A DNA stretch of 62,501 nt from Enterococcus pseudoavium NBRC 100491 (GTDB lineage Bacteria > Bacillota > Bacilli > Lactobacillales > Enterococcaceae): positions 1-62,501 of the forward strand of contig NZ_BCQF01000018.1 of NCBI RefSeq assembly GCF_001544295.1, read 5' to 3'. Below are positions 1-11,400 of this stretch, one piece after another. Made by a program: the position numbers and the translations under genes. Numbering within the stretch: the stretch's first letter is position 1; every line of letters starts with the position of its first letter. A model generated the notes under the pieces. It was not told the origin of the DNA. It did not search any database and saw nothing but the letters and a program-made list of their open reading frames with translations.

Positions 1-86
1 TAAAAAAGAAACGCCCTACACATTTGGTTTGTTTTATTCGTTCAGTTTTCAAAGGTCTACATTGTTTGCCGCTTTGTTTCAGCAAC
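1..86 (-). other. Probable rRNA operon leader (5' end of transcript)
   Basis: Read leftward, the segment after promoter P2 contains CTTTGAAAACTGAACG, the block typical of transcribed leaders and spacers of Firmicute rRNA operons, where it lies near boxA-type antitermination signals. It runs off the window edge with no coding potential. I infer that a 16S-23S-5S operon lies immediately to the left, outside the window; no mature rRNA sequence is visible here. Confidence 0.6.
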
Positions 87-92
87 TTTTAT

Positions 93-121
93 ATCTTAAC
101 AGCTTTTTATTTAAAAGTCAA
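93..121 (-). promoter_or_regulatory. Stable-RNA promoter P2
   Basis: On the minus strand a -35 box TTGACT (116-121) and a -10 box TAAGAT (93-98) are separated by exactly 17 bases, with A/T-rich DNA upstream resembling an UP element. Transcription would start near base 86 and enter the rRNA-like leader. Confidence 0.7.
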
Positions 122-190
122 CAACTTTCATTTAAAAACTTTTTGATAAAAAAACAAGTTTGCTTTCTATTTCGTTCAAGCGACTTTATA

Positions 191-219
191 AAAATACCAC
201 AAGATTTTTCATCCGTCAA
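191..219 (-). promoter_or_regulatory. Stable-RNA promoter P1
   Basis: A second minus-strand promoter about 100 bases upstream of P2: TTGACG (214-219), 17-base spacer, TATTTT (191-196). Tandem P1/P2 promoters are usual for rRNA operons. The rest of 220-423 is AT-rich with no gene that I can support. Confidence 0.5.
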
Positions 220-423
220 CAAATATTTCTATTTTTTTTTGAGATGCTTTTTTCTCTTGGGAACAGATAATAATATAGCAATCATCAAGCAATTTTGCAA
301 CTATTTTTTGCAATTTTTTTGAAACTTTTTCATTTCTCGAACGTTCGCCAAGAAGTCTAAAACAACGTTCGATTTTAAAACAAAAATAACGCTATCTTGA
401 TAAAATGCTTTCTAATCTTTCGC

Positions 424-456
424 ATAAAAAAACAGCCGAATATCACTCGGCTGTTT
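424..456 (-). terminator. Terminator of the gnd-RR-HK operon
   Basis: Minus-strand hairpin with stem AACAGCCGA/TCGGCTGTT and a 7-base loop, followed by a run of T. It overlaps the last codons of the sensor kinase gene. Confidence 0.85.
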
Positions 457-1948
457 TCTCTTCCACCATTGGGATGAAAATTCTAAAAATTGTTCCTTTT
501 CCGACGGAGCTTTCAACACTGATACTCCCTTTATAGCTCTCTAAAAGTTTATGAGCAATCGATAGTCCTAGACCGTTTCCACCTTTTGTTCGAGCACGAG
601 CCTTGTCAACTCGATAAAAACGATTAAAGACTTTATCAATGTCCTCATCTGGTATCCCTTCACCAAAATCTTGGATAGCTATTTCAAACTCATTCAACGT
701 CGATGACACAGATATATGCACTTCTTTGCGATCCGTTGAATATTTCACGGCATTATCCAAAATAATAATCAGAATTTGCTCCAAGTGATTACGATAAATT
801 TTCAAAATTTTCTCGCCAGTTAAATCATCGTCTAGCGTAAAAGTGAATTCGGGATAAAGCAATTTAAAATTATTAAAGACTTGATAGGTCACTTCTTTTG
901 CTTTAGACGTTTCATTTCCATAATAGACATCTACTTGTTCTGCTCGTGACAAGTCCAGCATCTCTTGGACAAGGCTCTTCATCCGAACGAGCTCTTGCAA
1001 GCTAGCTTGAATAGACTCATCCAATATTTCAGGATCGTCTTTTCCCCAACGGTTCAGCATGTTTAAATGTCCCTCGATCACCGCAACCGGTGTTCTAAGC
1101 TCATGGGAAACATCTTCAACAAATTGTTCTTGTTGCTCAATATACATTCGAATACGATCGATTACGTCGTTAAAGATCACCGCTAAATCAGCTAACTCAT
1201 CGTTAGTGGTAATATCAGGCACACGTACTTCGGCCTGAGGGTCCTGTCGAATAATTTCCATTGTATCTCGAAGGATTTTAACTGGCTTCAAGAAATAAGA
1301 GGACAGCAAAAAGCCTAAGAAGCTGCTTAACAGCAACGAGACAATCTCTAAAACGATCAAGGTCAATAATAATTTACTACGCATTTCATAAAAATCAGAC
1401 AATTCATAGAAAATCTGGGCATAACCGATCTTTTCTCGTGTCTTCTTAGAATAGATTGGCTCAACAGAAAGGAATCCGTTCTTCTCATCGACAGTCACGA
1501 TCGTCGGCGCTTTATGTTCTGTCTGAACTAAGGGCTGATAATCTTTCTGTGTTTTAAAAATCAACTTTTTATCTAAGTTATAAATATCTAATGACAATTG
1601 GCGTTGTCCTAGCTCAGAAATAAAATCATCGATCCGCATCATATTGCCTTCTAAGGTCATGTTTTGATCGTACATGGAATTATCGCGGTTATCTGTTTCT
1701 GTCAACGTTCGATAGGTGTTCACCAACGTTAACTCTTCATCAGCATTCGCTAAGCGAGAAGTTACTTCAGAGATCGTGCGTTCAACGTTGGTTCGCTCTT
1801 TTGTCACGATTAAATTCACGGATGACTTATAGGTAATCACCGCAAAAATCGTAAACACCACGAATATAAAGAAAGAACTTGTAAAGGCCCACTTGATGGT
1901 AAGCGAGGGCCCTTTCAGTTCTCTTTGTTTCTTTATAAATTTTCTCAT
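443..1948 (-). CDS. CovS/ArlS-like sensor histidine kinase
   Basis: Membrane sensor kinase of 501 residues, about the length of streptococcal CovS. Order: transmembrane helix at about 20-42, an extracytoplasmic region of about 145 residues, second helix about 192-216, HAMP linker, HisKA with SHELRTP (phospho-acceptor His 282), and HATPase with N-box Asn 399, G1 DFGEGI and G2 GGNGLGLSI. The ATG overlaps the stop of the response regulator in an ATGA, so the two are translationally coupled. It is the last gene of a gnd-regulator-kinase operon and ends in a terminator. By family it phosphorylates the partner regulator; its signal is unknown. CovS and ArlS are the closest types I recognise, and I cannot choose between them. 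Confidence 0.9.
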   Translation of the reverse strand: MRKFIKKQRELKGPSLTIKWAFTSSFFIFVVFTIFAVITYKSSVNLIVTKERTNVERTISEVTSRLANADEELTLVNTYRTLTETDNRDNSMYDQNMTLEGNMMRIDDFISELGQRQLSLDIYNLDKKLIFKTQKDYQPLVQTEHKAPTIVTVDEKNGFLSVEPIYSKKTREKIGYAQIFYELSDFYEMRSKLLLTLIVLEIVSLLLSSFLGFLLSSYFLKPVKILRDTMEIIRQDPQAEVRVPDITTNDELADLAVIFNDVIDRIRMYIEQQEQFVEDVSHELRTPVAVIEGHLNMLNRWGKDDPEILDESIQASLQELVRMKSLVQEMLDLSRAEQVDVYYGNETSKAKEVTYQVFNNFKLLYPEFTFTLDDDLTGEKILKIYRNHLEQILIIILDNAVKYSTDRKEVHISVSSTLNEFEIAIQDFGEGIPDEDIDKVFNRFYRVDKARARTKGGNGLGLSIAHKLLESYKGSISVESSVGKGTIFRIFIPMVEEKTAE

Positions 1949-2631
1949 GAGCGCATAACGTACCCAGTACCACGAACAGTTTGAATATAGCTGTCTTCAC
2001 CTGGTACATCGATTTTATTACGTAGGTAACGAATATACACATCAACAACGTTGGTTTCTACTTCCGTTTCATAGCCCCAAACTTTGTTTAATAATACATC
2101 GCGGGCCAGAACGACATTGACATTTTCCATTAGCGTCAATAGTAATTCGTATTCACGTTTCGTTAATTCGATAATTTCGTTACCGCGACGCACGACACGG
2201 TTTTCTTTTTCAATCGTTAAATCACGATACGTAATGGTCGTTTGTTTAGCAACATTCTTGTCGCCTTCGATATCGATTCGACGAAGTAAGGCACGCAAAC
2301 GTGCTAATAGCTCTTCAATCGCAAAAGGTTTGACGATATAGTCATCGGCACCATGATCTAAACCAGAAACGCGGTCAATTACAGAGTCACGCGCTGTCAT
2401 CATGATGATCGGTGTATTTTTCACCTGGCGAACACGGCGGCAAACTTCCAAACCGTTTAACTCTGGAAGCATCAAGTCAAGTAAAATCGCATCCCAATCG
2501 CTTTCTAAAGCAGCTTCAAGGCCGGTTCTACCATTATAATGAACTTCTGTATCATAGCCTTCGTGTTTCAATTCTAGTTCGACAAAACGAGCTAGATTTT
2601 TTTCATCTTCAATGATCAGAATATTACTCAT
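1945..2631 (-). CDS. CovR/ArlR-like OmpR-family response regulator
   Basis: DNA-binding response regulator of 228 residues: receiver domain with phospho-acceptor Asp 52 (LLDLMLP) and the conserved Lys in [12 protein letters not shown], then a winged-helix output domain ending [11 protein letters not shown]. The N-terminal half closely resembles CovR/CsrR ([18 protein letters not shown]). The start MSNILI is chosen because a GGAAAGGA ribosome site sits at the right distance; an in-frame ATG 30 bases upstream has no such site. It sits between gnd and its kinase. CovR-type regulators usually repress surface and virulence genes; the targets here are not shown by the sequence. Confidence 0.92.
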   Translation of the reverse strand: MSNILIIEDEKNLARFVELELKHEGYDTEVHYNGRTGLEAALESDWDAILLDLMLPELNGLEVCRRVRQVKNTPIIMMTARDSVIDRVSGLDHGADDYIVKPFAIEELLARLRALLRRIDIEGDKNVAKQTTITYRDLTIEKENRVVRRGNEIIELTKREYELLLTLMENVNVVLARDVLLNKVWGYETEVETNVVDVYIRYLRNKIDVPGEDSYIQTVRGTGYVMRS

Positions 2632-2673
2632 TTTTTTAGTTCCTTTCCAAGTTGTTTTCATTAAACCTATACC

Positions 2674-2702
2674 ATTATAGGGCTAAAATTATTAAAAAGC
2701 TA
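2674..2702 (-). promoter_or_regulatory. Possible internal promoter for the two-component genes
   Basis: Between gnd and the regulator there is a perfect -10 box TATAAT (minus strand, 2674-2679), but the -35 region at 17 bases is poor. It may be activator-dependent, or the genes may simply be read through from gnd. Confidence 0.3.
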
Positions 2703-2736
2703 TAGCTACTTACATGAACCTGTTAAATAACTCATG

Positions 2737-4158
2737 CTATTCTTCATCATACCAGCTGTAGTGATAAATTCCTGCTTTATCAGTCCGTTCATAAGTATGC
2801 GCTCCAAAGTAATCACGTTGTGCTTGAATTAAGTTTGCTGGTAAACGTTCTGCCCGGTAAGAGTCATAATAAGTGATTGCTGAAGAGAACGTAGGGACTG
2901 GAATTCCTGCTTGAACTGCAATCGCCACAACTTCACGCACTGCTTGTTGATATTTAGCGGTGATTTCTTTGAAGTAATCGTCTAACATCAAGTTCGCAAG
3001 ATCCGCATCCTTTTCATAAGCATCTGTAATCTTTTGCAAGAAACGAGCACGAATGATACAGCCAGCACGCCAAATTTTCGCAATCTCACCAAATGGCAGA
3101 TCCCAATCGAATTCTTTTGAAGCTGCGCGTAATTGAGAGAATCCTTGTGCATAGCTCATAATTTTACTGAAGTACAGCGCTTCGCGAATTTTTTCGATCA
3201 ACTCTGCTTTGTCCCCTTCGAATTTATAAGGAGCAGGTGCTGATAGAACTTTGCTGGCAGCGACACGTTCGTCTTTGTAAGCAGAAATGAAACGTGCAAA
3301 CACTGATTCAGTAATCAATGGTAATGGTACACCTAAGTCTAAAGCACTTTGCGAAGTCCATTTACCGGTTCCTTTGTTTCCTGCAGCGTCTTTGATCACA
3401 TCAACAATCGCTTCACCAGTTCCTTCATCATCTTTACGGGTTAAGATATCTGCCGTAATCTCAATCAAATAGCTGTCTAATTCGCCTTTATTCCATTCTG
3501 AGAAGACTTCTGCCATTTCATCAACTGACAGGCCTAATAGTTGTTTCATTAAGTCATAAGACTCAGCAATCAATTGCATATCGCCATATTCGATCCCATT
3601 ATGCACCATTTTTACATAGTGACCAGCACCATTAGGGCCAATGTATGTGACGCAAGGTTCGCCATCTTCAGCTTTAGCAGCAATTTGTTCAAAAATCGGC
3701 GCTACTAAGTCATACGCTTCTTTTTGTCCACCTGGCATCATTGAAGGACCTTCTAAGGCACCCTTTTCACCACCGGAAACCCCCGTACCAATGAAGTTGA
3801 TTCCTGAGTTGGCTAATTCTTCATTACGGCGAATGGTATCCTTAAAGAATGTATTCCCGCCATCAATCAAAATGTCCCCTTTATCTAAATGAGGCAATAA
3901 TGATTGGATCGTTGCGTCAGTAGCAGCGCCAGCTTTGACCATTAACATGATCCGACGTGGTTTTTCGATTGAATCAACAAATTCTTCAATTGAAAAAGTT
4001 GCTTTCAAGTTGCGATCAGGATGGTCCGCAACAACCTCTTCTGTTTTTGAGCCTGTCCGATTATACAAAGCGACAGAATAGCCGCGGCTTTCAATATTTA
4101 GGGCTAGATTTTTCCCCATTACCGCCATACCCACGACACCGAATTGTTGTTTTGACAT
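2737..4158 (-). CDS. gnd: 6-phosphogluconate dehydrogenase, decarboxylating
   Basis: Converts 6-phosphogluconate plus NADP+ to ribulose 5-phosphate, CO2 and NADPH in the oxidative pentose phosphate pathway, in the cytosol. The 473 residues match the usual length. The N-terminal Rossmann motif [14 protein letters not shown] is present, as are the catalytic Lys 183 and His-Asn 186-187 in [25 protein letters not shown] ribosome site precedes the ATG. It is the first gene of an operon with a CovRS-like pair, a linkage also known from Enterococcus faecalis as I remember it. Confidence 0.97.
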   Translation of the reverse strand: MSKQQFGVVGMAVMGKNLALNIESRGYSVALYNRTGSKTEEVVADHPDRNLKATFSIEEFVDSIEKPRRIMLMVKAGAATDATIQSLLPHLDKGDILIDGGNTFFKDTIRRNEELANSGINFIGTGVSGGEKGALEGPSMMPGGQKEAYDLVAPIFEQIAAKAEDGEPCVTYIGPNGAGHYVKMVHNGIEYGDMQLIAESYDLMKQLLGLSVDEMAEVFSEWNKGELDSYLIEITADILTRKDDEGTGEAIVDVIKDAAGNKGTGKWTSQSALDLGVPLPLITESVFARFISAYKDERVAASKVLSAPAPYKFEGDKAELIEKIREALYFSKIMSYAQGFSQLRAASKEFDWDLPFGEIAKIWRAGCIIRARFLQKITDAYEKDADLANLMLDDYFKEITAKYQQAVREVVAIAVQAGIPVPTFSSAITYYDSYRAERLPANLIQAQRDYFGAHTYERTDKAGIYHYSWYDEE

Positions 4159-4501
4159 AATTATCCTCCTAGTTCGTATTTTGACTCGTAGCCCCAGCTC
4201 ATACTACCGAAACCTTTTTACTGAATGTTTCAATTCGTATAAACTGTCCCTCGCTTCTACTGCTAACATAATACTTACAGCGAAGCAGGCAACGGTCGCC
4301 TAATTCTCGATACGTTTCTCATTATATCCTAAGAAAGTGAGAATGGAAAATGAATAGTGTTTTTCATCTAAAAAGCAGCTAAAACTTCCTTGATTTGAGA
4401 AAAATCAGATGAGCCCGTCCATTTTTCTCCAATAATAGCAATTTATCTAATGATAGAAATGGAGTGAGAAAAACTTTAGACAAGCGATCTGCTAATTCAA
4501 G
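4159..4501. other. Intergenic region upstream of gnd
   Basis: This stretch holds the gnd leader of about 155 bases and its probable promoter. I found no conserved riboswitch fold by eye and no credible small gene. Confidence 0.5.
4321..4349 (-). promoter_or_regulatory. Probable gnd promoter
   Basis: Minus strand: perfect -10 TATAAT (4321-4326), 17-base spacer, weak -35 TTTCCA (4344-4349). Confidence 0.45.
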
Positions 4502-4540
4502 AAAAAAACCCCAAGACTCCATGGTTAGTCTTGAGGTTTT
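4502..4540 (-). terminator. Terminator of yceD-rpmF
   Basis: Hairpin with a 14-base stem (4505-4518 with 4527-4540, one G-T pair) followed on the minus strand by a T run, 22 bases after the rpmF stop. Confidence 0.85.
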
Positions 4541-4562
4541 GACTTTCTCTATTAAAAAGTGC

Positions 4563-4742
4563 TTATGCTTCTTTAGACATAACATCTTTTCCATCATAGT
4601 AGCCACAGTTGGCACATACGTGATGGCTCTTCTTCATTTCGCCACAGTTTGGACATTCGTTCAAACCTTTGATGGTTAATTTGTAGTGAGTACGACGTTT
4701 GTTCTTTTTAGCTTTTGATGTTTTTCTAGCTGGTACTGCCAT
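4563..4742 (-). CDS. rpmF: 50S ribosomal protein L32
   Basis: A 59-residue basic protein starting [17 protein letters not shown], the signature of bacterial L32, a component of the large ribosomal subunit. It has the zinc-ribbon form with two CxxC pairs (Cys 30, 33, 43, 46), so this is the zinc-binding version. A GGAGGTGT ribosome site precedes the ATG. It follows the YceD-family gene, the classic bacterial pairing, and is transcribed from the same consensus promoter. Confidence 0.97.
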   Translation of the reverse strand: MAVPARKTSKAKKNKRRTHYKLTIKGLNECPNCGEMKKSHHVCANCGYYDGKDVMSKEA

Positions 4743-4800
4743 TGGTGTTACACCTCCTTGTAAAATGAAGTATCAATTACTGATACATTTTATTCCAATC

Positions 4801-5352
4801 TTACTTGTCATCCTCTGATTCATTGAATAACTCAGATAATTTCGCAAGACGAGGATCAATTGTTTCAGCAGATTCTTTTTTCTGCAGATACTCTTCTTCA
4901 CTCACGACTTCCCAATCGTTTCCTTTTGGTAACTCATCGGATTGTCGCTCTGCTTCTGAAAAGACTTGCAGCGGAATCGCTAATAAAATGTTATCTTCGA
5001 TAGAATCTGTCAAGTCGATCGTATCATTGTCTAAGACAAGAATCTCTTCGTCTCGTTCTTCTTCCATTGAAGACCATTGCTCCCTAGTCATGAATACTTC
5101 ATCCACTGAAAGATCAAGTGGTAGATCAACTGGTTCCAAGGAGCGAGCTGAAGGAACAGTTACAATTGTTTTCAAGCGATAATGTAAAATATATTCATTT
5201 TTTCCCACCGACAAGATTCCTTCGACAGTTACTGGAGCAACTGCTAAGACTTCTTTATCCCGTGCTGTTAATGCATCATTTACATCGACCGTTTCTGAAA
5301 AGTTCAATGCTTCTTCTTTGTAGCGGCGCAATTCGCCAATCGACCATTTCAT
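4801..5352 (-). CDS. YceD family protein (DUF177)
   Basis: 183 residues, acidic C-terminus (LFNESEDDK). The N-terminus MKWSIGELRRY and the position directly before rpmF identify the YceD/DUF177 family. In several bacteria this family is tied to 23S rRNA accumulation or ribosome assembly, but the biochemical function is not settled. The ribosome site is GAGGTGATG. It is the first gene of the two-gene yceD-rpmF operon behind a full-consensus promoter, which suggests steady high expression. Confidence 0.88.
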   Translation of the reverse strand: MKWSIGELRRYKEEALNFSETVDVNDALTARDKEVLAVAPVTVEGILSVGKNEYILHYRLKTIVTVPSARSLEPVDLPLDLSVDEVFMTREQWSSMEEERDEEILVLDNDTIDLTDSIEDNILLAIPLQVFSEAERQSDELPKGNDWEVVSEEEYLQKKESAETIDPRLAKLSELFNESEDDK

Positions 5353-5380
5353 TATTCATCACCTCTAAGCAACAATCGCT

Positions 5381-5409
5381 ATTATACAGGTGTAAAAATT
5401 CTTTGTCAA
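5381..5409 (-). promoter_or_regulatory. Consensus sigma-A promoter for yceD-rpmF
   Basis: Minus strand TTGACA (5404-5409), 17-base spacer, TATAAT (5381-5386): a perfect match to both boxes, about 30 bases upstream of the yceD start. Confidence 0.9.
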
Positions 5410-5484
5410 TGAAATTTTCTTGACACCTATAAAAAACGTTATCACGCGCTTTGTTGAGTTAATTTATTCTTTTAATCATTTAAG

Positions 5485-5520
5485 CAAGAAGAAAAGCGAA
5501 CCAACGAATTGGTCCGCTTC
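5485..5520 (-). terminator. Terminator after pyk
   Basis: Minus-strand hairpin AAGCGGACCAA/TTGGTTCGCTT (one G-T pair) with a 4-base loop, followed by TTCTTCTT, 15 bases past the pyk stop. Confidence 0.85.
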
Positions 5521-5534
5521 CCGCAATCTAAAAT

Positions 5535-7319
5535 TTAGATTGCTGTTGTTTGTCCACGGTAGACGATTCCACGACGAGGGTCAACAGTGACTAATTCACC
5601 ATCAACGACTGTTGAGGTTGCGTCTTTTGCTCCGACAACAACAGGGATATCTTGAGCGATTCCGACAACTGCTGCATGTGAAGTCAAACCGCCATCTTCA
5701 ACAATCAAAGCAGCTGCTTTTTCGATTGCAGGCATATAGTCTTTATCGGTTGTTGGAACAACTAAAACCATACCATCTTTCGCATTTTTGATTGCTTCTT
5801 CGGCAGATTTAGCAACAACCGCATGAGCGACAACTGTTGATTCGCCGATACCTTGTGCTTCTAATAATTTAGAACCGATCATTTGAACCTTCATAACGTT
5901 GGTTGTACCACGTTCACCAACCGGTACACCAGCAGTGATCAAGATTAAGTCGCCTTCTTTAGCAAAACCTAAGTCAACCGCTTTTTGAGCAGCTAAGTCA
6001 AACATTTCATCAGTTGTTGTTGGTTTTTCCGCAACAGTTGGGTACACACCCCAGTTAATCATCAAGCTACGTTTAGTATTTTCATCAAAAGTAACAGCCA
6101 AGATGTCAGCATCTGGACGGTATTTAGAGATCATCCGAGCCGTATGGCCTGATTCAGTCGCAGCAACGATTGTTTTAACGCCTAAGTTTTTCGCAGCGCG
6201 AGCAACAGATAAACCGATTGTTTCAGTTACGTTTGATTTATCGAATTCATTGATTTGGAATGAACCTAATTCTGATAATGCAGCTTCAGCTTCCATATCA
6301 ATCCGAGCCATTGTACCTACAGCTTCAACTGGGTATTTACCATTTGCAGATTCACCAGAAAGCATAGTAGCATCTGTTCCGTCAAACACAGCGTTGGCAA
6401 CGTCAGAAGCTTCCGCACGAGTTGGACGTGGGTTTTCTTGCATTGATTCTAACATTTGAGTTGCTGTGATAACTGGTTTGCCAGCATAGTTACATTTTTT
6501 GATGATGCGTTTTTGAACCATCGGTACTAATTCAGGAGCGATTTCAACACCCATGTCTCCACGAGCAATCATGATACCATCAGAAACTTTGATAATTTCG
6601 TCGATATTGTCAATTCCTTCTTGTGATTCGATTTTAGGGAAAATATGCACGTGTGTCATATTTTTTTCTTCAAGAATTTCACGGATATCAAGAACGTCTT
6701 GTGCTTTACGAACAAAACTTGCAGCGATAAAGTTGATGTCGTTATCTAAACCAAAACGGATATCGTCTGCATCTTTTTCAGTAATCCCAGGTAAGTTGAT
6801 TGAGATTCCAGGAGCATTTACCCCTTTACGAGAACCTAACATACCAGCATTTTTAACAACCATTACTAATTCACGGTTTGCTTCATCTTTACCAACGATT
6901 TCCATGTCGATCAAGCCATCATCAAACAAGATGTGTCCACCGATGTGAGCATCGTCGAATAGTCCTGGATAAGTTACAGCGATTTTTTCTTTTGTTCCTT
7001 TTAATTCAGGATCCATTGAGATACGTGTTTCATCGCCAACGTTAAATTCGATATAACCAGCGCGACCATAATCAGCGTCTGTTGTATCTTGAACAGTTGT
7101 ACGGATTTCAGCACCTTTAGTATCTAAAAGAATACCAACATCTTTCCCTGTTTTTTCGACTGCTTCACGAACCATGTTCATACGTGATAATTGTTCTTCG
7201 TGATCTCCGTGTGAGAAGTTGAAACGGAACACATTTGCACCAGCTTCAATTAATTGAGAGATTTTTTCAACCGAGTTACTTGCTGGTCCTAATGTACTAA
7301 CGATTTTCGTCTTTTTCAT
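5535..7319 (-). CDS. pyk: Pyruvate kinase with C-terminal PEP-utilizing domain
   Basis: Last step of glycolysis: phosphoenolpyruvate plus ADP to pyruvate plus ATP. The 594-residue length is that of the Bacillus-type enzyme, about 110 residues longer than the E. coli form, because of a C-terminal phosphohistidine-like domain with TSHAAVVG. Core motifs include the start KKTKIVSTLGPAS, the catalytic Lys in IFPKIESQEG, the metal-site MIARGDMGVEI, and TRAEASDVANAVFDGTDA. It lies 67 bases after pfkA, so the two are almost certainly co-transcribed, and a strong terminator follows. Confidence 0.98.
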   Translation of the reverse strand: MKKTKIVSTLGPASNSVEKISQLIEAGANVFRFNFSHGDHEEQLSRMNMVREAVEKTGKDVGILLDTKGAEIRTTVQDTTDADYGRAGYIEFNVGDETRISMDPELKGTKEKIAVTYPGLFDDAHIGGHILFDDGLIDMEIVGKDEANRELVMVVKNAGMLGSRKGVNAPGISINLPGITEKDADDIRFGLDNDINFIAASFVRKAQDVLDIREILEEKNMTHVHIFPKIESQEGIDNIDEIIKVSDGIMIARGDMGVEIAPELVPMVQKRIIKKCNYAGKPVITATQMLESMQENPRPTRAEASDVANAVFDGTDATMLSGESANGKYPVEAVGTMARIDMEAEAALSELGSFQINEFDKSNVTETIGLSVARAAKNLGVKTIVAATESGHTARMISKYRPDADILAVTFDENTKRSLMINWGVYPTVAEKPTTTDEMFDLAAQKAVDLGFAKEGDLILITAGVPVGERGTTNVMKVQMIGSKLLEAQGIGESTVVAHAVVAKSAEEAIKNAKDGMVLVVPTTDKDYMPAIEKAAALIVEDGGLTSHAAVVGIAQDIPVVVGAKDATSTVVDGELVTVDPRRGIVYRGQTTAI

Positions 7320-7386
7320 TACGTAATACGCTCCATTCTTGTTCTTGATTGTTTATAATATATAGTCTTCACTATTATTAACGAGA

Positions 7387-8358
<972 letters not shown>

Positions 8359-8489
8359 TCATAAGTATTCTCAAACAAACGTACATCGTTTAATTCATGG
8401 TACATTCTACCAAAAAACATTCCAAAAGTCTTGGGATGTCCTCAGGAAAAGCCGGTATTTTGAAAAAAGTTTTTGAAAGTTACAAGAAA

Positions 8490-11400
8490 TCATCTTATTA
8501 CGACGTTTTGTTCCCCTAATATGTCACGTAAAGCATTTAAGAGTGCCTCATTAACCCCTATCCAAAACTTTTTATCCAGCACAATCTTTCGTCGTTTTTC
8601 TTCATAATAGATGACTACGGGCACATTTCCTGGCGATAATTGCAAACAATCGGCAATCGCTTGTTGGCTTTCCGGCGTGTCTTGATTTTGTTGAACCCTT
8701 AAAAAGAGTGTCTGATCACTAAGTTGATCCTCCGCTGTTTGGGCCAAGATCATTTCCTCTACTAATAGCTGTAGCGCTTGGTCATAACGACTGCGCTCAA
8801 CTTTTCCTTGGACTAGATAGACCTGCTCCGTTTCCAGATCTGCACGCAACCGCCGATAAGTTTGAGGAAACAGTGTTAAGGAGATTTCACCACTTTGATC
8901 ATTTCCGCTTAAGAATGCCATCTGTTCGCCTTTTTTTGTGCGAATCTCACGAATCTCCTTTAGATAGAAGAGAATCTTTGCTGGCTTACCTACAACTAAC
9001 TCTGTAATCGGTCGTAAATCCTTTTGTTTTAAAAGTTTCGGGTAGTTTTCGGTCGGATGACCAGAAACATATAGGCCCAAGTATTGCTCTTCGTAATTCA
9101 AGCGCTCGGCTAACGAATAATCAGCGGCAGGTCGTTCCTTCAAGCTCATAATATCTAATAAAGACATACTTCCCCCGCTATACTGAACGTTTTGAATCTT
9201 GCCTTCCAAGCCATCAGCCAATTCTCGCCGATTGCCATGTAGCTCATCAAAAGCTCCAATTAAAATCAGCGGAGCAATGTATTCCTGCTTCAACCAACGT
9301 GTTTCGATCCGTAAGAGGAACTGATCCAACGACTTGAAAGGACCGGCTTCTTTACGAGTCGTCAAAATATCACTGACAAAATCACGTCGCATCCCTTTAA
9401 TCGCATCTAGCCCGAAACGAATCAAATTTTTTTCGACTAAAGTAAAGATATAATTACTGCGATTAATATCTGGAGCCAACAATTTTACCCCCGCACGATT
9501 AGCTTCGGCAATATATTCCCGCAATTTCTTTGGATCATTCCGGACCGATTGCATCAAGGCTGTATAAAAAGCACCGGGATAATGAACTTTTAAATAGGCC
9601 ATTTGATAGCCTACAAAGCTATAAGCCACTGAGTGGGAGCGATTGAAACCATAATTAGCAAAGCGCTCGATATAATCATAAACTTCTTCTGCACTTTTTT
9701 GACTGTGTCCACGACTAATTGCACCGCTGACAAAATGTCGGCGCTCTTCATCTAATAGCTCTTTCTTCTTTTTACTGACCGCCCGCCGTAAAATATCGGC
9801 CTCACCTAGACTAAAACCAGCCATTTGAGCAGCAACTTGCATGATTTGTTCTTGGTAAACAATGAAGCCGTAAGTTGGTGCTAATATTTGTTGGACTGAC
9901 GCATCCGGAAAATCCACCGGTTCTTTGCTGTTCTTTCTGGCAATGAATTGATCAATAATTTGCATAGGCCCCGGCCGATACAGGGCATTGACTGCTACGA
10001 TATCTTCAAATGAGGTCGGATGTAGATTACGCAGTACCTTGCGAATACCCGCGGATTCAAATTGGAAAACCCCACTAGTCGCCCCTCGTTGGAACAACGC
10101 CAATGTTTCAGGGTCATCTAACGGGATTGTTTTTAGATTCAAGTCTTCTTGATAAACGCGGCGAACATTTTGCAGCGCATTATCGATAATCGATAAGTTT
10201 CGCAAACCTAAAAAGTCCATTTTCAACAGACCAATAGCCTCTACATCGGTCATCGTAAACTGAGTCAATAAAATATCTTCGGAACCATTTTGTAAAGGCA
10301 CGATTTCCAATAAATTTGCATCACTGATCACGACACCACCGGCATGAGTCGAAACATGACGGGGCAGTCCTTCTAAGGTCAAGGCGGTTTGGAACAAGAG
10401 CCTACTTCGCTCATCATGAGCGACCAAGCGTTTTAATGGTTCAGATTTTTCATAGGCAGCGCTTAGTGTGATCTTCAGTTGGTTTGGAATCGCTTTGGAC
10501 CAGCGATTAGCTTCACTTTGGGACAAACCAAAAACGCGCCCAACATCGCGTAAAACCATTTTGGCAGCCATCGTTCCAAATGTAGCTATCTGAGACACAT
10601 GGAAGTGACCATATTTTTCGTGGACATACTGTAAAACTTGACTCCGCTTATTATCCGGAATATCCAAGTCAATATCGGGCATGCTATTGCGCTCAGGATT
10701 CAAGAATCGTTCAAATAGTAAATTATATTTGATTGGATCCACATCCGTGATACTCAAAACATAGGCTACTAATGAGCCGGCCGCTGAGCCACGACCCGCA
10801 CCGGAGACAATCCGACTGCGGTGAACATAATCCATCACATCCCAAACGATTAAGAAATAATCATCAAAACCCATCGTATGGATAACCGTTAATTCATAGG
10901 AGAGTCGTTGCCGGTATTCTTCACTAACATTTTGAATCCGTTCTGGCAGTTTTTGCCAGCACAGCTCCTGCAAATAAGCTTCAGCCGTTTGTCCATTCGG
11001 TACCGGGTAATGAGGTAATAATTTTTGATGCAATGGTAAATCAAATTGACAAGCCGCCACAAGTCGCTGTGCATTCCTAACAGCTGCTTCATCAGTAAAA
11101 CGAGTCAGCAACGACTGCATATCGACTAAATAATTATCCCCTAATTGATTAGTCAATTCCTCCCGCGGCAATTGGGTTCCACTTTGAATATGGTTCATCA
11201 CCTTGATGGCAAAAGCTTCGGTTGCTTCCAAACAAGCTACTTCATGAAGCGCGATTTTAGTCAAATCATTGGGTAAATCAGCGACCTCCGTAGTTGGCGA
11301 AACGCCCAAATAAAATTCGCCTTTGAGCTTCTCGACTATATGGGGTAAGACATTTTCCGGTGACTCGGCCAAATTATCCATTGGCAGAACCGTAATTAAA

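Noticed and set aside
29-322. 97-residue open frame on the plus strand
   Set aside because: It has no ribosome site, is Phe/Leu-rich because of AT-rich DNA, and runs over the stable-RNA promoters on the other strand.
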